DNA from: Pterobdella sp. o SKG-2022
Lineage: Eukaryota > Annelida > Clitellata > Hirudinida > Piscicolidae
Direction of reading: 5' to 3'
Assembly: GCA_964035795.1 (NCBI GenBank)
Contig: OZ038322.1
Location: forward strand, 21,995,918 to 22,059,917
DNA: 64,000 bases
Shown here: piece by piece, positions 1 through 12,873 of the stretch
Numbering within the stretch: the first letter of the stretch is position 1
How the letters are laid out: each line of letters begins with the position of its first letter
The notes under the pieces: generated by a model
What the model saw: only the letters and a program-made list of their open reading frames with translations
Databases searched by the model: none
What the model was told of the DNA's origin: nothing
Position numbers and translations under genes: made by a program

Positions 1-563
1 CAATGAGATTTATATTGTAAAATGCTTTCTTTGAATAGTTTTATAAGAATGATGTTTTTAATATATTTCAGTATATAGATAACTTTTACCTCTCTAACAA
101 TGATTTTTCTTCCCATTACTTCATGTCCATTCAACTTTTCTATACACTTATCTGCTGCTTCATCATTTCGAACTTCCACTATTCTGTTTTTGTATTTATA
201 TTTTGAAATTACCCACAATTTTGAAAAACTTATCTATTAAAAAATGTATAAACCCTGAGCCACTAGGTCTTCGATCAGTTTCATATAAATTTGCATAAAG
301 TACATCATTTCCAACTGAGAAAAAAACATGTTACTTTTAATTTTTTAATTAAAAATTGGATTCTTTTCAAACATTTCTTATTTCTAAAATGGCACAATAC
401 CTTGTTCTTTGAAAAGATCTTTCAAATTCTGCCATTTCATTTCATAAGGAAGATTTGTTACAAACAATCTCACATGATTGTCACCGCCTCTAGAATTTCT
501 TTTCCAATTCTGCGAATTTCGTGCAGGAGAGCGAGACCTAGATCTAATATTTTCGTTTGTCAT
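1..563 (-). CDS. HNRNPM: hnRNP M-like RRM protein, N-terminal exons (partial)
   Basis: Three coding exons are visible: 401-563 (ATG at 563), 254-314 and 90-183; the gene continues off the left edge. Junctions have GT/AG ends and phases 1 and 2 that join in frame. The protein opens with a short Arg/Ser-rich leader (RSRSRSPARNSQNWKRNSRG, residues 7-26). One RRM follows at about residues 31-106. Its RNP2-like strand is RLFVTNLPYEMKWQNLKDLF, and it ends in NGHEVMGRKIIVRE. The phrase 'NLPYEMKWQNLKDLF' closely resembles RRM1 of hnRNP M/MYEF2 ('NIPFDVKWQSLKDL'), a nuclear pre-mRNA-binding splicing regulator. The RNP1 region is unusual: PSGSGIVEV has Val/Ile where RNP1 normally carries aromatics. Further RRMs are expected outside the window. 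Another member of the hnRNP M/MYEF2 group remains possible. A CAG acceptor lies 19 nt before the ATG. Confidence 0.82.
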
Positions 564-582
564 GTTTACTCATCGGCCAATT

Positions 583-584
583 CT
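583..584 (-). other. Splice-acceptor-like AG upstream of the hnRNP M-like ATG
   Basis: On the minus strand a pyrimidine-rich ATATTTTTCAG ends here and leaves a 19-nt leader before the ATG at 563. It could be the 3' splice site of a 5'UTR intron or a spliced-leader acceptor. The same arrangement recurs at four other genes in the window. Confidence 0.4.
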
Positions 585-1179
585 GAAAAATATCGAATAA
601 TTTCGAAATTTATATAAAAAATATATTACCTTTTCATTCCTTTCATATTTTTACCAAAAATTATTCCAAAATAGAGCGTACACGCTAAAAACAATCTAAC
701 GATCTTGAACAATGACTATGATAATTCAGTAACTAAAACTTTTAAAGTCAAATTCTATTTTAAAAAATAATCTAATTTAATAAATTTTTTTTTAAATTTT
801 TTTAAAATAATCGGTTATTTTTATGTTTTATGTTTTTATGAGAAAGGTTTCTAAAGGATTATGGTGTTTTGATTAAAATGTCCATAAGATTGAAACAAAA
901 ATTTTCAATAATTCAGTTTAGTAGAATTTTTTTTCATGTTTTCCATCTGAGCTTCTATTTTTTTGCACCATGTTATTTCGAAGCAACCTTTTCACAGGCT
1001 CTATCTGGTGTTCAATGAATGGCTGCTCTTCTTACAAATTATTTACTAAAAAATATATAATCAATTGCTTTTTTTTTTGAAGATAGTGATCATATTTCCC
1101 TGTTGACTATTTCTTTGATGAGGTCATGATTCTGAAGTGCTTTTTGACACGACTACAATACACAACGTTTACAATTCAA

Positions 1180-1262
1180 GTTGTCGGCCCTTACAGACCA
1201 TCTGGTAAAGCATTAGACTAATTATCTAGTTACCGGGTTTAAACGGCTTGGGTCGACAATTA
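1180..1262 (+). repeat. tRNA-derived SINE-like segment
   Basis: The stretch contains 'TGGTAAAGCATTAGACTAAT' followed by 'CTAGTTACCGGGTTTAAACGG'. This looks like a decayed tRNA body: an A-box-like D-arm, an anticodon-arm-like TTAGACTAATTATCTAG, and a B-box-like GGGTTTAAACGG where GGTTCRANNCC is expected. The composition is more GC-rich than its surroundings. The B box is degenerate, so it is not a functional tRNA; a SINE head or tRNA pseudogene fits. Boundaries are approximate and no second copy was found in the window. Confidence 0.4.
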
Positions 1263-3185
1263 GCACCTGTTCCACAACGTGTTTTCGTTACATTAAATTT
1301 GTTGCAAGCGCTCTAATCTATGAGAAAAAGCAATTCATAAGGCGCGTTACATTACATATATTCCATTAAATATGGGTTTTGACCATGTAAGGAAAGAGCT
1401 TCCAAACAGTTTTCATTCACCTGAAAGAAGTTGTTGCTTTTTTTAAATTTAATTTCGTTTTTACTTTCATATGTTTAATTTGTTACTAAATGATCTTATC
1501 TATATTATGAAGCTTCTTGTTTTCAAACCACTCGGTTTGAAAGTACGTTAATAACCATAATTTAAATCTTTTTTTGATTAGTCTTGAACAATACCTACAC
1601 TCAATTTTCAAAAACTGACATGATCTCATTTTTTATGCTTAGAACTTGTTACTTCGTGTCAGTGGTCCTTTGATTTTCAGTCATACAAGATCGTTACAGC
1701 GTCTTATTTCAAGACAAGGTTGTCAGTTATGTGCAAAACCCAAAATCTGAAAAAGCAGGACTGCATATTGTCTGGTTTTTATTTGGCCTTCCAGCATCGT
1801 GGTTTGAACAGAGCAAATCTCTATCTGATTTAGCTCAGGCTTGTGAGCCACGATCAAGTAGCAACTCACCGTAGGGAACAAATTGTTTTGATTTCAAATT
1901 TGTATATCCAGTATTCAGAATTAATTTTAATTTCACAATCAAAAAGTTCAAAAATATTTTTTCAAAATCAAACTTTTTTCCAAGCTTTTTGACAAAAGTT
2001 GCCAATTTTAGAAGAATACTCAATAATGAAGAGATTAGTACATTATTAAAGTATTATTTCACAAACAATATGCTTAAAATATTTAAAAAATGTTTATAAG
2101 TTCATTAATGCACGAAAAATCATCACCAGGCTCCCCTGATTTTTATTTCTTAGCTAATAAAAACATCCATCAATAGACTCATAATCCATTGTGCTTAATT
2201 TCATCATAATGATTAATATAGACTACATGAACCCCTTTTTGAATAATTTTGGTCTCATTAAATTTTTTGACCTTTATATGCTCATGAAAATAACGATATG
2301 AATTTCATTTTTCAATAAAGATATATTTAACAAACGTGATAACCGTAAAGTTTCATTTTATCTACACACATCACATTCTTAGAGCTAAGTTACTTGATTT
2401 GCATAAAGAACAAAGTTGGCATCGAGAAAATGACAACATGATTGAATAAAAATCTAAATTTTTTCATCACTATTGATTCAAATCGTTGAAATCAATAAAA
2501 TTTTAAACTAGATCTTCATTCCAAAATTTATGTGCCATTTTAACAACATAGTCCAAGTAGTTTAAAGGTGGTAAAAGAAAAGATTGACAAAGCACCTTAT
2601 GACGCCGTGTACAAAATGAAAAAATATACGCTGAAATCATACGTGAAAAAAATATTATCCCTTGAAATATAAATGGTGAGAAATAATAGTTAATAATGCC
2701 ATTTGAACTGTTAAATTCATAAGTCAAACAAAAATGTTGCGCGATACTATTTACAATTTCAAAAAAACCTTTAACACAACAAAAATGGTTTGAACTTAAT
2801 ACTTCCATCCAAGTTGCTTTTTTATGTTATTAGACCATTTATAACATCAAACATCAAGAAATCTAGGAATATTGCTATTAAATAATAGTCTAAAATATAA
2901 TGCAATAAAAATTTTCAGTCAGTTTACAATGATATGCATCAATCAAATCAAACATTTATCATCTTTTGCAGTACTCATAATAAATTAAATTAAACCTGAT
3001 TAACTAGATGTGAAAATATACGACAAAAAAATTAAAGTGATTTATGCTGTATGGTAACCAGATAATGATAAACTTTTGTTCCAACAAAATTTTAATTATA
3101 TTGCATGTATAAAATTGAACATGAACAATTTTTGGAGTCAAAAGCTATAAAAGATCAGTTGGTATATTGAGATAAGCACCTTCAA

Positions 3186-4220
3186 CTACCAGTCACCATA
3201 AAAATCCCCATCATAATCTTGAGGGAAGAAAAACTGGTGTTGAGGAAATGTGTATGGCTCTTGAATACAAGAAGGTGAAACAGCTGGAGAATTATCTTTG
3301 ATACAAACTCTGTAGTTTAGTTGATTGTTGTTATCCCATATGTCTGAAGCACTAGTCTTCAAATAAATTGCAAATTCAACATCTATAGGGTAGTTGATGG
3401 AAGAAATACCAATTTCAAATGAATAAAAATGATGTGTGTGGTTATCATCTTTAGATAAGCAGACCCCTTGCACATCTTTCATTGATTTCCATTTGTCAAA
3501 TGTATACCTCACAGCTAAAACACTATCTAAAGGCAAATTTGAACGTGTTTCTGTATTTCCTTTAACACTCATTTTTTCATATGATATAGAAGAAAGTGCT
3601 AAACCTAATTCTTCGACTTTCTTATGTAGGCTTAATAAGTCAGTTTGGGGGTTAGTGAAATTTAAAAGATTCAATTCTATATTTTCATTTTTGAGAGATA
3701 TTTGATGAAAAGAGTTTTCTAAAATAGTTTTTTCAATTTTTTCCTGAAATTTTTTATCAAATTCAGGAGGTGTATCTGATGACTCTGAAGTTATTTTTAT
3801 TTTGAACAAATCTTTACCAAGCTCATCAGCAAAAACAACATTTTTTGCAGTTTTAACTCTATTATTCTTTTCAATTTTTTCAGATTCATATATGTCTTTA
3901 CAATTACAATGACCATTTTGCTCACAATTGTAAGCTTCCTCCCATTTTTTTATTCTCTCCTTAGACCTATTTTTTGTTTTAACAAAACGTGAATCATTGT
4001 ATAAATCGAGGTGGCTTTTAAAAACAAGTGTTTGAGGTTCATCTTCAAAACTTGACTGCTTTTTATTCAAAGAAATGTTTATACTTTCACTTGGTTGAAA
4101 CTCTGAATTTTGACGCTGACTAATGGCGTTGTAAAATGTAGAATGTTGCCTATCCATCCAGTTGAGAGACACCACCTCAAAGCCTGGAGGACTTGAAGAG
4201 AGTTGGCACTTGAGAGTCAT
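3186..4220 (-). CDS. PPP1R3: PPP1R3-family glycogen-targeting subunit of protein phosphatase 1
   Basis: Single uninterrupted frame of 344 residues. The PP1 docking motif is KNVVF (126-130), followed by ADELGKDLFKIKI and SSDTPPEF, the same order as the RVxF-ADxxGxxL-SDTP block of vertebrate PPP1R3B/C/D. A CBM21 carbohydrate-binding domain spans about 182-307. It carries VRYTFDKWKSMKDVQ, FYSFEIGI and the hallmark WDNNNQLNYRV (295-305), which in this family contacts glycogen. The expected role is to tether PP1 to glycogen particles, where it dephosphorylates glycogen synthase and phosphorylase. The N-terminal 120 residues are polar and unconserved, and the C-terminal tail ends in acidic and aromatic residues. 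Single-exon structure also matches the vertebrate PPP1R3B-D type. The start is the first ATG; a CAG acceptor lies 26 nt upstream, so an untranslated exon or spliced leader may precede it. Confidence 0.92.
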   Translation of the reverse strand: MTLKCQLSSSPPGFEVVSLNWMDRQHSTFYNAISQRQNSEFQPSESINISLNKKQSSFEDEPQTLVFKSHLDLYNDSRFVKTKNRSKERIKKWEEAYNCEQNGHCNCKDIYESEKIEKNNRVKTAKNVVFADELGKDLFKIKITSESSDTPPEFDKKFQEKIEKTILENSFHQISLKNENIELNLLNFTNPQTDLLSLHKKVEELGLALSSISYEKMSVKGNTETRSNLPLDSVLAVRYTFDKWKSMKDVQGVCLSKDDNHTHHFYSFEIGISSINYPIDVEFAIYLKTSASDIWDNNNQLNYRVCIKDNSPAVSPSCIQEPYTFPQHQFFFPQDYDGDFYGDW

Positions 4221-4246
4221 AGTGCTTTTTATTTAATTTATGTTAC

Positions 4247-4248
4247 CT
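4247..4248 (-). other. Splice-acceptor-like AG upstream of the PPP1R3-like ATG
   Basis: On the minus strand ATACAGCTTCAG ends here, giving a 26-nt leader before the ATG at 4220. It fits a 5'UTR intron or trans-splice acceptor. The polypyrimidine tract is weak. Confidence 0.3.
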
Positions 4249-5580
4249 GAAGCTGTATTTTTGTAGCATTATTTTGAAACTTGTTGTCAAGCAGTCAATT
4301 CAATGATATCCATTATACATAAAAGTATGATGCAAAAAAGATGATGACCTAGACCTGAAAACATTATAAAGCAATGTGCTAATTGGGTCTAAATGTTTAT
4401 GGTATTTTTTTCATTAAAAAAAAAATTTTCAAAAAGTAAAATGTAAAATTATTTTAGCGAATAAATATAGTTTTTATAATAAAATTTTTTGTTCATTCTA
4501 AGAAATAATCCGTTTATTTATAAAATTATAATAATTTACCTTCAATTTGGAACATTGAAATTTTATAAAAATGAAATTTAGACTTCTGTTATTATTAATT
4601 AGCCCTTAAGAATGGTCTGACATTTATAGCCATGTTGATGATGATGATGAAGATAAGTAACTAAGTAATACCCTAACTGAGATTTTGTTTTGCGTAAGTG
4701 ATTGGTTTCACAAAGTGCTAATCCATTTAGATAAAGATGAGAATTTTCATAACCTCAAAACTCTTTGTGGTCATATCTTGTAAGAAATTTAAGGCGTTGA
4801 AGTGGTTCAGATATAGTAGTCAAGTTAAAGAGTTATTGTGTAAGCTATTGTATGTAAAAAAAAAAGCTAATGTAAGGATAATTTACTATTTTCTTATTCA
4901 AAGATTTGTGTGACAAGTTAATAAATACTTTGTGTTTGTTTTCTCACAACAAAAGTAGTTTTTCATTTCTGGTGACTGCTACTGAATGTTGGCGTAGAAC
5001 CGGTCAAAAATCGATATTTGATACTTGATTCTGTGTTAGAAATATTTAGTAGTGTGCTCTTTGAGGAATTTCGTCATGAGAGTAGTTTGAGGTTTTCAAG
5101 CAAGTATTTCTTCTAGTTTAATGGTGGGTTGTTTTGTATTAATTAGCTTCTTTGGTTAAGAAACGAATTTTTTCATATATATTTTTTATACGGCATGGGA
5201 AAAAAGATTATGCAGATTTACTTTTTAGTTTGAATATTGATTAAATCTAAAAGCTGTTGGACGTTTGTTTTTTGCTTTCTGATATAAAAAGCCGAGAAGT
5301 TTTATGACGTCTAGTCTTAATTATGGCTTTTGACTGGTCTTCAGCGCCAATGCTGCTTCAATCGAGATGTTGTTTCCTTCAACAAATGACTCACTTTGTG
5401 CATCTCGTGGCAGTTTTTAATGCCATGCCTTTGATTTTTGGATACTTTAAAAGGTCTTTTACTCGTTTGACTCGACGAGTTTAACAATAAACCAGTTAAT
5501 TTTTTAATCAAAAAACTTGGATTTTTGGAAATTTTTTTGTTATTTTGATTAATAATATATTGAAATTATCCTGTTCATAC

Positions 5581-5727
5581 GTTTAATGATATTGGAGACA
5601 AACAAGTTTGTGGTGGCAAAACTGAACTTTGTGGGACGTCTGACGTAATGCTTTAATTATGGAGGGCGATGTGCACCCTACAATCGTTCATGTAAGAAAC
5701 TAGCCATTTTAAGCATCGTTATCCAAT
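5581..5727 (-). mobile_element. CR1/jockey-like LINE reverse-transcriptase relic
   Basis: Read on the minus strand, one frame gives LKWLVSYMNDCRVHIALHN, a stop, then SITSDVPQSSVLPPQTCLSP. CR1/L2/jockey reverse transcriptases have 'W..SYL..R...V' followed by 'S....SGVPQGSVLGPLLF' at the same spacing. The conserved VPQGSVLGP is here VPQSSVLPP. The copy is short, contains a stop and lacks the FADD box nearby, so it is an old dead fragment. Known for the family: LINE-encoded RT copies element RNA at the integration site. Confidence 0.5.
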
Positions 5728-8368
5728 AAAGTATCATTCATTTCTTTGATGAGAATGGGTTTAATGAGAGCGCCAGTCTTTTCAAATGTCTAGAAATAAC
5801 ACTAGTGTTCCTCTTTAAATAAGTCTTATGAATGATGCAGGAAACTGATTTATATAACAATCGCGCAAATTTATGAAGGTGAAAATCTGAAAACGAAAGA
5901 TTATCATGAGAGTTGTAAGGAGTGTAAAAATGCGAAAACATACAACTTATAAAACGGATTATTTTAAATACGGTTTGTGTGTTTATAACTAAATGATTGA
6001 AAAGGATATTTTCCATGCCATAAAAGTTAAATCAAATATTTGAACATATTTACATTTATTGTACGTCATGAGAACAATATCACGAAGTTCAGTGGTAATA
6101 GATAGTATGATTATGTTTTAAAACATTGATAAAAATTTAAAATCATATAAAAGCTGAAAATGCAAAAATAAGAATTTTTCTTTGTAAAAAATTCACACTG
6201 GAATAATAATGGTGAGAATGTTTTATGCAGAAATTCGATGGGATTTAACCACAAAAAATCATTTAAAAATAATTTTGATTCGGTAGGTCTATCTTAAATG
6301 ATAGATTAACGTTTGTATTAGTTATATTATAATTTGTTGTCAAGTAGTTTTGAATAAAAATTAGTTATGAATAAATGTATTAAAAAGCCAATTGATTATT
6401 TTTAGATAAGAAATGAGAACTAGGCAAGGGTTTCAATCAGGCGGAAGATCACGAGACAGAATTTGGAATAACTAATGGAAAAACACTGTGACATTTACTA
6501 CTACGGGTTAAGTTTAAATTCATGTTATGAGAAAATACCATTATTTTTGTTTGGACTACTTAGAGAAATTTTCTGAACAATCCTATTTAAAATTTAGAAG
6601 CAGAAGTACTTTTAAGCTATGACAATTGAATATTCCCATATAAGTATGTTAGTTTCAATATAGGTAATCATATGTATGAAAGTGCAGAACTATAAGGATT
6701 TTCAGGTAAGTTACAGTCAGAAGTTGTCAAATAAATTATAAAAAACTATTCAACTACTAAAATAGAAAATATATGGGAAGTCTTGAAAAGGATCTATGTA
6801 GTGTTTACAAGTATTCACAGTTTCACAGGAAAGACGATTAATCAAGATGATTAATTTAATATGGGAAGAACTTCAAAAACGGAAATAAGTAAACATGGGT
6901 GAGAATAATTAATCGATGGAAAGAGGATAATGTTAGCAACCTAAAAACCAATCAATAGAAATGGCTGAAAATTTTATAATTGTTTTGCAAACGGTTTATC
7001 AAATACTAACTTTGAATGACAAGTTTTCGATTTAAAAGTAAATAATTTAAATACTTTCGAGTACACTGAACGTTAATAGGTGCTCTTATTTGAAGTCAGG
7101 TGCCACGAGTAATACAATTATATTTCTTTCATCTTCATATTAAAACCATTGTTTCAGTAGTTTTATTTTCAATTAAATTTTTATTATGTGTCATGGATTT
7201 TGAAATATATTGGTGCTTTTGATGAATTTTCCATGATATTTCATTTTATTTTGATTTGAATGAAATTTATTTTTAATGTTATTATTTAATTAGTGTTTAT
7301 GATATTTTTCAAATTGTTTTTTTTTCAACAAAATCAGTTCTATTTGACATTTTTTATTATATTTCAAAAACTAAAGTGTATAGCATTGACAATATTATTC
7401 AGTTATTGTCTTGGTTACCGTTATCTCCTTTCAAGTTTAATGTAGGCGTTGTTAATTAGCATAAATAAACAAAATTAATAATTTGAGATAATCATTAGAA
7501 TAAAAAATAAAAATAACAACGAAAAATTTGCAACAAAGCCAGCATAATTGGCATTTTTAAAAGCAGTCAACGTTTCATCTATTAATTTTCAGCAATAAAA
7601 TTAGTTAATTCACAAAATTTAATATATTTAAATATTATAAATATTTTCAACATTCTTTTATCACCAATGCATGGCTGAATTTCAAAAAGTTTAGTCTCAT
7701 ATAATAAATATAATAACCAGTGCTTTCTTGTTGCATTCAATTCTCTTAAATTTCGTATCCAAAACTCATGTCAATAATTTCATTAAATATTTAAAATTCT
7801 CCACATTATGTCATCCTATAAATTAATGCAGGCGCCTGAACGTTCAAAAGCAGTTTGTTTATTTCTTTTCCGCTAAATGGCTTTTGCACGCCTTCTAAAC
7901 TTATATCCACTTTTATGTCCTATTTACTTAACTATTTTTAATCTTCTTGTATATTTATTATTCTGCGCTGGTATTTTTACTTTTAGTTTTTTTAATTTTT
8001 CTCTATTTTTGTTCTTATTTATAGTTTTTTGTTTGTTTCCGAGTTCGTCCTCAAAGGCAAGTATGAACTTGTTTATAAAAATGGTCTCTTTTTTTCAAAC
8101 TAATGATATAACGCTGGATTGAGTGCATTTTCTCATGATAAAAATCAACTTGAATTCAACATTTTCACATATATACACAAAATTGGCTCTCATACATTTA
8201 TATATTTGTTATACATTCATTTGGCCTTTAATAGATTTTTTCCGCATTTTTATGAGTTTTTTTTGGACTGAGTCGTCGATGCTCCAAGTGCTCACACTGA
8301 CATAGTCTCCCTCCTACTTTTTATCAAATTTTTGATGTCTTTAGTTAGTGTTGTTATTGTTCTTTGAG

Positions 8369-8585
<217 letters not shown>

Positions 8586-10437
8586 TTTATGTTACTACAC
8601 TCACTTTTGGTGTTGGTATTATTTGATTATCAACCTGCTGCAAAATTAAATCTGCATTTATATTTATAATCAAACATTAGCTTCAACGCTTTGTTGAGAA
8701 CTTGATAGGTGGCAAGATGTAGGAAGTGGATATTTACACATTTCATCTATTTTTTACAAGACGAATAAACGAGAATATAAGGGCAATTATTATTATAACT
8801 TTTTAAAAGGCAGTATTGAAAGAAGCTTTGCTTCAGAAGCACTCAAATGTAATTTGAATAAAAAAGACTATATCACAAGTGTGTTTTTAGAAGTTTTCCA
8901 ACGTTTATTAGCTAAATTAATAAAAGCAAATTGCGAGAAAGTGAGTTTTCTCAATAAGGAAATGGGAAAGAAAAGAGTGCACGGAAATCACCTAAAGAGA
9001 TTGACTGCAGTAGGTCTGAGTGCATGAACATGAGCGGTCGTAGATATTTTTGCTGATGAAAAAAAATTATATAAATAGACATACTAAATAAGCTCAAAAA
9101 TGAAGAGTGATGTAAAATTTGGTACTTGACAGTGGCTCATTACATGGACAAATCAGTGAACTTTATTTTATCGCCAAATATGCAGCTTCTAAATTATAAC
9201 AATTTTTAACACGTATCAATATTCATTTGAAAAAATTTAATTTATGGTCTTATCGAGAATCTTCACGAAAAAGGACCATCGAAAAGTGCACCTTGCAACA
9301 TGCCTCATTTATCATTTGCTTTCTACAAGTCTTTTACAATTTTATTTTTGTCTGTTTTTGGTCACGACAGCTTTTTACTTAGTTACCAAAAAAATCTTTG
9401 ATGTTTTCGAATGTTGTCATTTTTAAATTGAAAATATTTCGCGGCCCTTTAAATATACTAATGAAGTATGAAAAAGTTAAATTTTTCGAAAATTTTAGTT
9501 TTTGAAAAAAAATATATATCTTCCTAATTTTACAATAAACATCAAAAAAAATTCCACGGCCTTTTGAATATTTTTTCGTTGATTGGTCTACTTTGTGGTT
9601 TTCAATGAGTTTCAATCCATTCAACTTATGGAAAATTAAAAAATAAACTTTTTTTTTCTAAAAAAACAACTTTTCCATCTTCAGAATAAATTATTTTTAA
9701 AAATTTATTGAATGCTTAATGATCAATTAATGATTTTTTTATTAATTCAAAATCTTTTCCACGATATTTATCTGGTGAATGTACTCCAAAGGCTCAGAAA
9801 GAAATACTTCAAATCATCAGTACGTTTCAAGTTTGACAAAAAAACTATATCAAATCAGTTATGTGTAAAGCTGCTATTAACAGATAGACTTATAGATGAA
9901 ATTGTACGCATGATCATAAGTTTGCCGACAGAATGCAACACAGTGGCCTTCAGAAGTACATTTGGGATGATACATCTATTTTATCAAAGCTTCAAGTTTA
10001 CCTTGTATCTGACATATGATGGTCTTGCCATTAGTCGCATGAAACATTGAAACCTGCTGATGATAACAGGTCTCATAATATCTATGTGCTTAATTATTTA
10101 TTGACCTTCGCAGATGGTTGTGAAATCGATAGTTTCAACAAAAAAACTTTCGAGTTTGAAAACTCATTTATAGAGTTCAAAACCAAAATCCTTGTAAAAA
10201 CTTAAAACTTGAATATTTAAAAAAAGACGCTTTAATGGTTTTCTAGAAGATGATTTTCCTACTAAAAGGACATGTGTGTTGGTCTACTTTAGCTCAGGGA
10301 TCTTGTATTCTAATCCCTAGACATCAGTAGAGATTAATTAAATAAGCTTGAAGATAAATAATACATAGTTATGAATATTCATTACTTCATTATCTTTTTG
10401 TTGTTGTTATTGATGCTGTTCGCTCTCCACACGGGTC

Positions 10438-11898
10438 TTAACACGGAAAATTTTTGTCGAGCTTATTTCAGCCTAGCCTTAATGTCTTCGTCTGTACCTC
10501 CCGTTTAGCTGATCTTGCTACCTAGATACACGAAGTCGTCGACGTCTGTTACAGCTTTCCCGGAAACGGTAACTGGGCCCTCTTGTTGGTTATTAATGCG
10601 CAGTAACTTGGTCTTTTCATGGCTAATTTTAAGGCCAACCTTTTGTGCTGTAGTTTCAAGGTTTCTCACTTTCTCTTGCATGTCTTGCAGGCGGTGCGAC
10701 AATAGAGCCAAGTCGTCAGCGAACGCAAGGTCTTCTAGCTTCGACGTGAGAGTTCACTGGATGCCTTTTCCGGAACTTCCGTACGTTTTCTTTGTCACCC
10801 AGTCTAGCACGACAAGAAACAAAAGTGGAGACAGTAGGCAGCCCTGTCTAACTCCGGAAGAAATCTCAAAGCATTCAGAGAGTTTTCTGGCATGGATGAC
10901 TTGCCATGAGAACCCTTCATACCTTTGATGATGTCGACAAACTTTATTGGGACACCATAATGGAGAAGTATATTCCAGATTGATTCTCTGTCAACACTAT
11001 CAAACGCCTTCTCAAAATCAATGAAGCACGTGTAGAGGAGTGACTGCCATTCGATGGATTGTTCCACTATGGTTCTGAGGGTCGCAATCTGGTCGGCAAA
11101 AGAACGTTCCTTTCTGAAGCCAGCTTGTTCATCTTTCGGCACATTGTTAATGGCATCTTTCATTCGCTCCAAGATGATTCTTGATAAGACTTTGCTGGGG
11201 ATAGACAGCAATGTAATTCCTCGCCATTTGCCGCACTGAGAAAGGTCACCGTATTTGGGAAGTTTCACTAATAGTCCTTTGCTCTCCTCTGTTGGTATCT
11301 TCTTTGTTGCCCATATCAGATTGAGCAATTGATGCAGTTGGTTAATGATGCCCGTTCCTCCTTCTTTCAACGCCTCCGCTGGGATTTTGTCTGTGCCAGC
11401 GGCTTTTCCGTTTTTCAAACTACTGAGGGCTTTGTGAATTTCTTCTTTAGTGATCTCTCCAATGTTGATGTCGAGTGGATCGCCCGGATTCAGTTGAGGT
11501 CTTTGCTCTGATGCAGGTCGATTTAGAACTTCTTGAAAATGTTCCTTCCACCTCGCTAGTTGGTCTTCCACAATTGTAAGCAGTCTCCCTTCTTTGTTTT
11601 TCACAGACCTGGTTGGATTACAGTGTCGGCCACTCAGGATTCTGGTGATGGCATACAGAGTCTTGAGATCGCCCTTGCTAGCCGCTTCATCAGCGAAGGT
11701 CTTGAAGTACATTCGTTTGTCTTCTCGTAGCTCTTTTTTGACTTCTTTTGAGAGAGCGGAATGTCTGTCAGACGCTTGCTGTTTCTGTTGGCGAGTCTTT
11801 GCCTGGTTCATCTCTTGTTTGGCCAGCCTTCTCTTCTCCATCTTCTTCCATGATTCGTCACTGATCCACGGTTTCTTTCTGAAATATGCTCGCCCCAA
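10438..11898 (-). pseudogene. LINE reverse transcriptase domain, broken
   Basis: Open from 11898 to 10804, then shifted in frame. Finger and palm motifs are present: SLKNGKAAGTDKIPAEALK, KWRGITLLSIPSKVLSRII, DEQAGFRKERSFADQIATLR and FIDFEKAFDSVDRESIWNIL. After a frameshift, GVRQGCLLSPLLFLVVLDW appears at about 10850-10800. The catalytic box LAFADDLALLSHRL is at about 10725-10690, followed by VGLKISHEKTKLL and FVYLGSKIS. A stop follows, then TGGTDEDIKARL. All recognisable RT blocks are present, so the damage is mainly small indels and point stops. Confidence 0.88.
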
Positions 11899-11973
11899 GA
11901 TGTCTTCACATGCTCCGGCAACTGCTTCATTGAATGTTGACCATTTCTGCTCAACTGTTTCTGCTTCGTTTGA

Positions 11974-12873
11974 CTATAACACTTCGAAGCGGTTGTGAAG
12001 AGAAAGCTGAAACATTTGCTTTGTGTCTTTTTGTTTCAGTTTCCCGACATTGAACATTTTTCTTGGTTTCGACAGATTCTTTCTTGTAGACAGCCGCATC
12101 TTGATCTTTGTGACGACGAGGTGGTGGTCTGACCCAATGTTGGCACCGCGTCTCACCCTAACATCTTGCAGTGAGCTTCTGTAGCGTTGTCTCACCATGA
12201 CGTGGTCAATTTGATTTTCTGTCAGCTTGTCAAGAGAAACCCAAGTGGCTTTGTGGCATTTCTGGTGCTAAAAGATTGTACCTCCGATAACGACACTATT
12301 GGTGGAGCAGAAGTCAGCTAGCATCTATCCATTTTCGTTCATTTCTCCAAGTCCGTGTCTTCCCATCTCGCGCTCTCTATCAGTGTTGTCTGCTCCAACC
12401 ATCGCATTCATGTCCCCCATTAGGATGAGCATGTCTCGGTTCGGGATCTTGTCTGGAACTGATTGGAGTTGGGCATAGAAGCTGTTCTTATCTTCCTCTT
12501 CTGATGTGTTGGTGGACGCATAACACATAATAATAGACACTCTTTTGAAGCGTGACTCGAAGCGTGCTGTGATGATGCGGTCTGACACAGGATTCCATTC
12601 CAGCAAATTGTTAGCCGCTTTTTTGGACAAAAGGATTTCTACACCGGCTTCATGGTGTTCTTCGTTTTTGCCTGAATAGAGCAACGTCTCCTCTGTTTGC
12701 AATTTCGTCTCTCCATGACCAGTCCAACGTACTTCGCACATGCTACTCCTCAAACCTTCTGAGCATAGTTGAACCTTACATAAGCCAAAGCTCCCGCTCA
12801 TATAGCCTTGAGAGTCACTGGGACACACAAGCCGTCCTACCACGTCAAGGTGGTGCAACATCGGGACGGACAT
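11974..12873 (-). pseudogene. LINE endonuclease domain, broken
   Basis: Residue blocks typical of the apurinic-like endonuclease of RTE elements are visible: CEVRWTGHGE, GVEILLSKKAA, IITARFESRFKRVSIIMCYA, the metal/catalytic-type GDMNAMVG, and near the end RRGANIGSDHHLVVTKI, whose SDHH motif is catalytic in the family. The first part runs 12873-12325. Stops after GEMNENG and within the next 40 codons separate it from the SDHH block at 12198-11974. The N-terminal part is missing or diverged. Confidence 0.85.

Larger units (their letters stand above)
564..3185. other. Intergenic region between the hnRNP M-like and PPP1R3-like genes
   Basis: AT-rich sequence with no convincing exon. It should hold the hnRNP M-like promoter and the PPP1R3-like 3'UTR (both genes are on the minus strand). 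The only structured segment I see is a tRNA-like block near 1.2 kb. A 101-codon minus-strand frame at 2503-2808 matches nothing I know and has no exon-like codon pattern. Confidence 0.6.

Noticed and set aside
2503..2808. 101-codon minus-strand ORF
   Set aside because: Hydrophobic/aromatic mix expected from AT-rich DNA, nothing recognisable.
9712..10050. 112-codon plus-strand ORF
   Set aside because: No domain, no splice-site or start context; residue mix typical of translated AT-rich DNA.
10280..10330. tRNA-like text (TTTAGCTCAGGGATC...TCTAATCCC)
   Set aside because: Too short and cannot be folded into arms; much weaker than the 1.2-kb block.
10515..12198. Plus-strand ORFs across the LINE
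   Set aside because: They are antisense shadows of the minus-strand endonuclease/RT.
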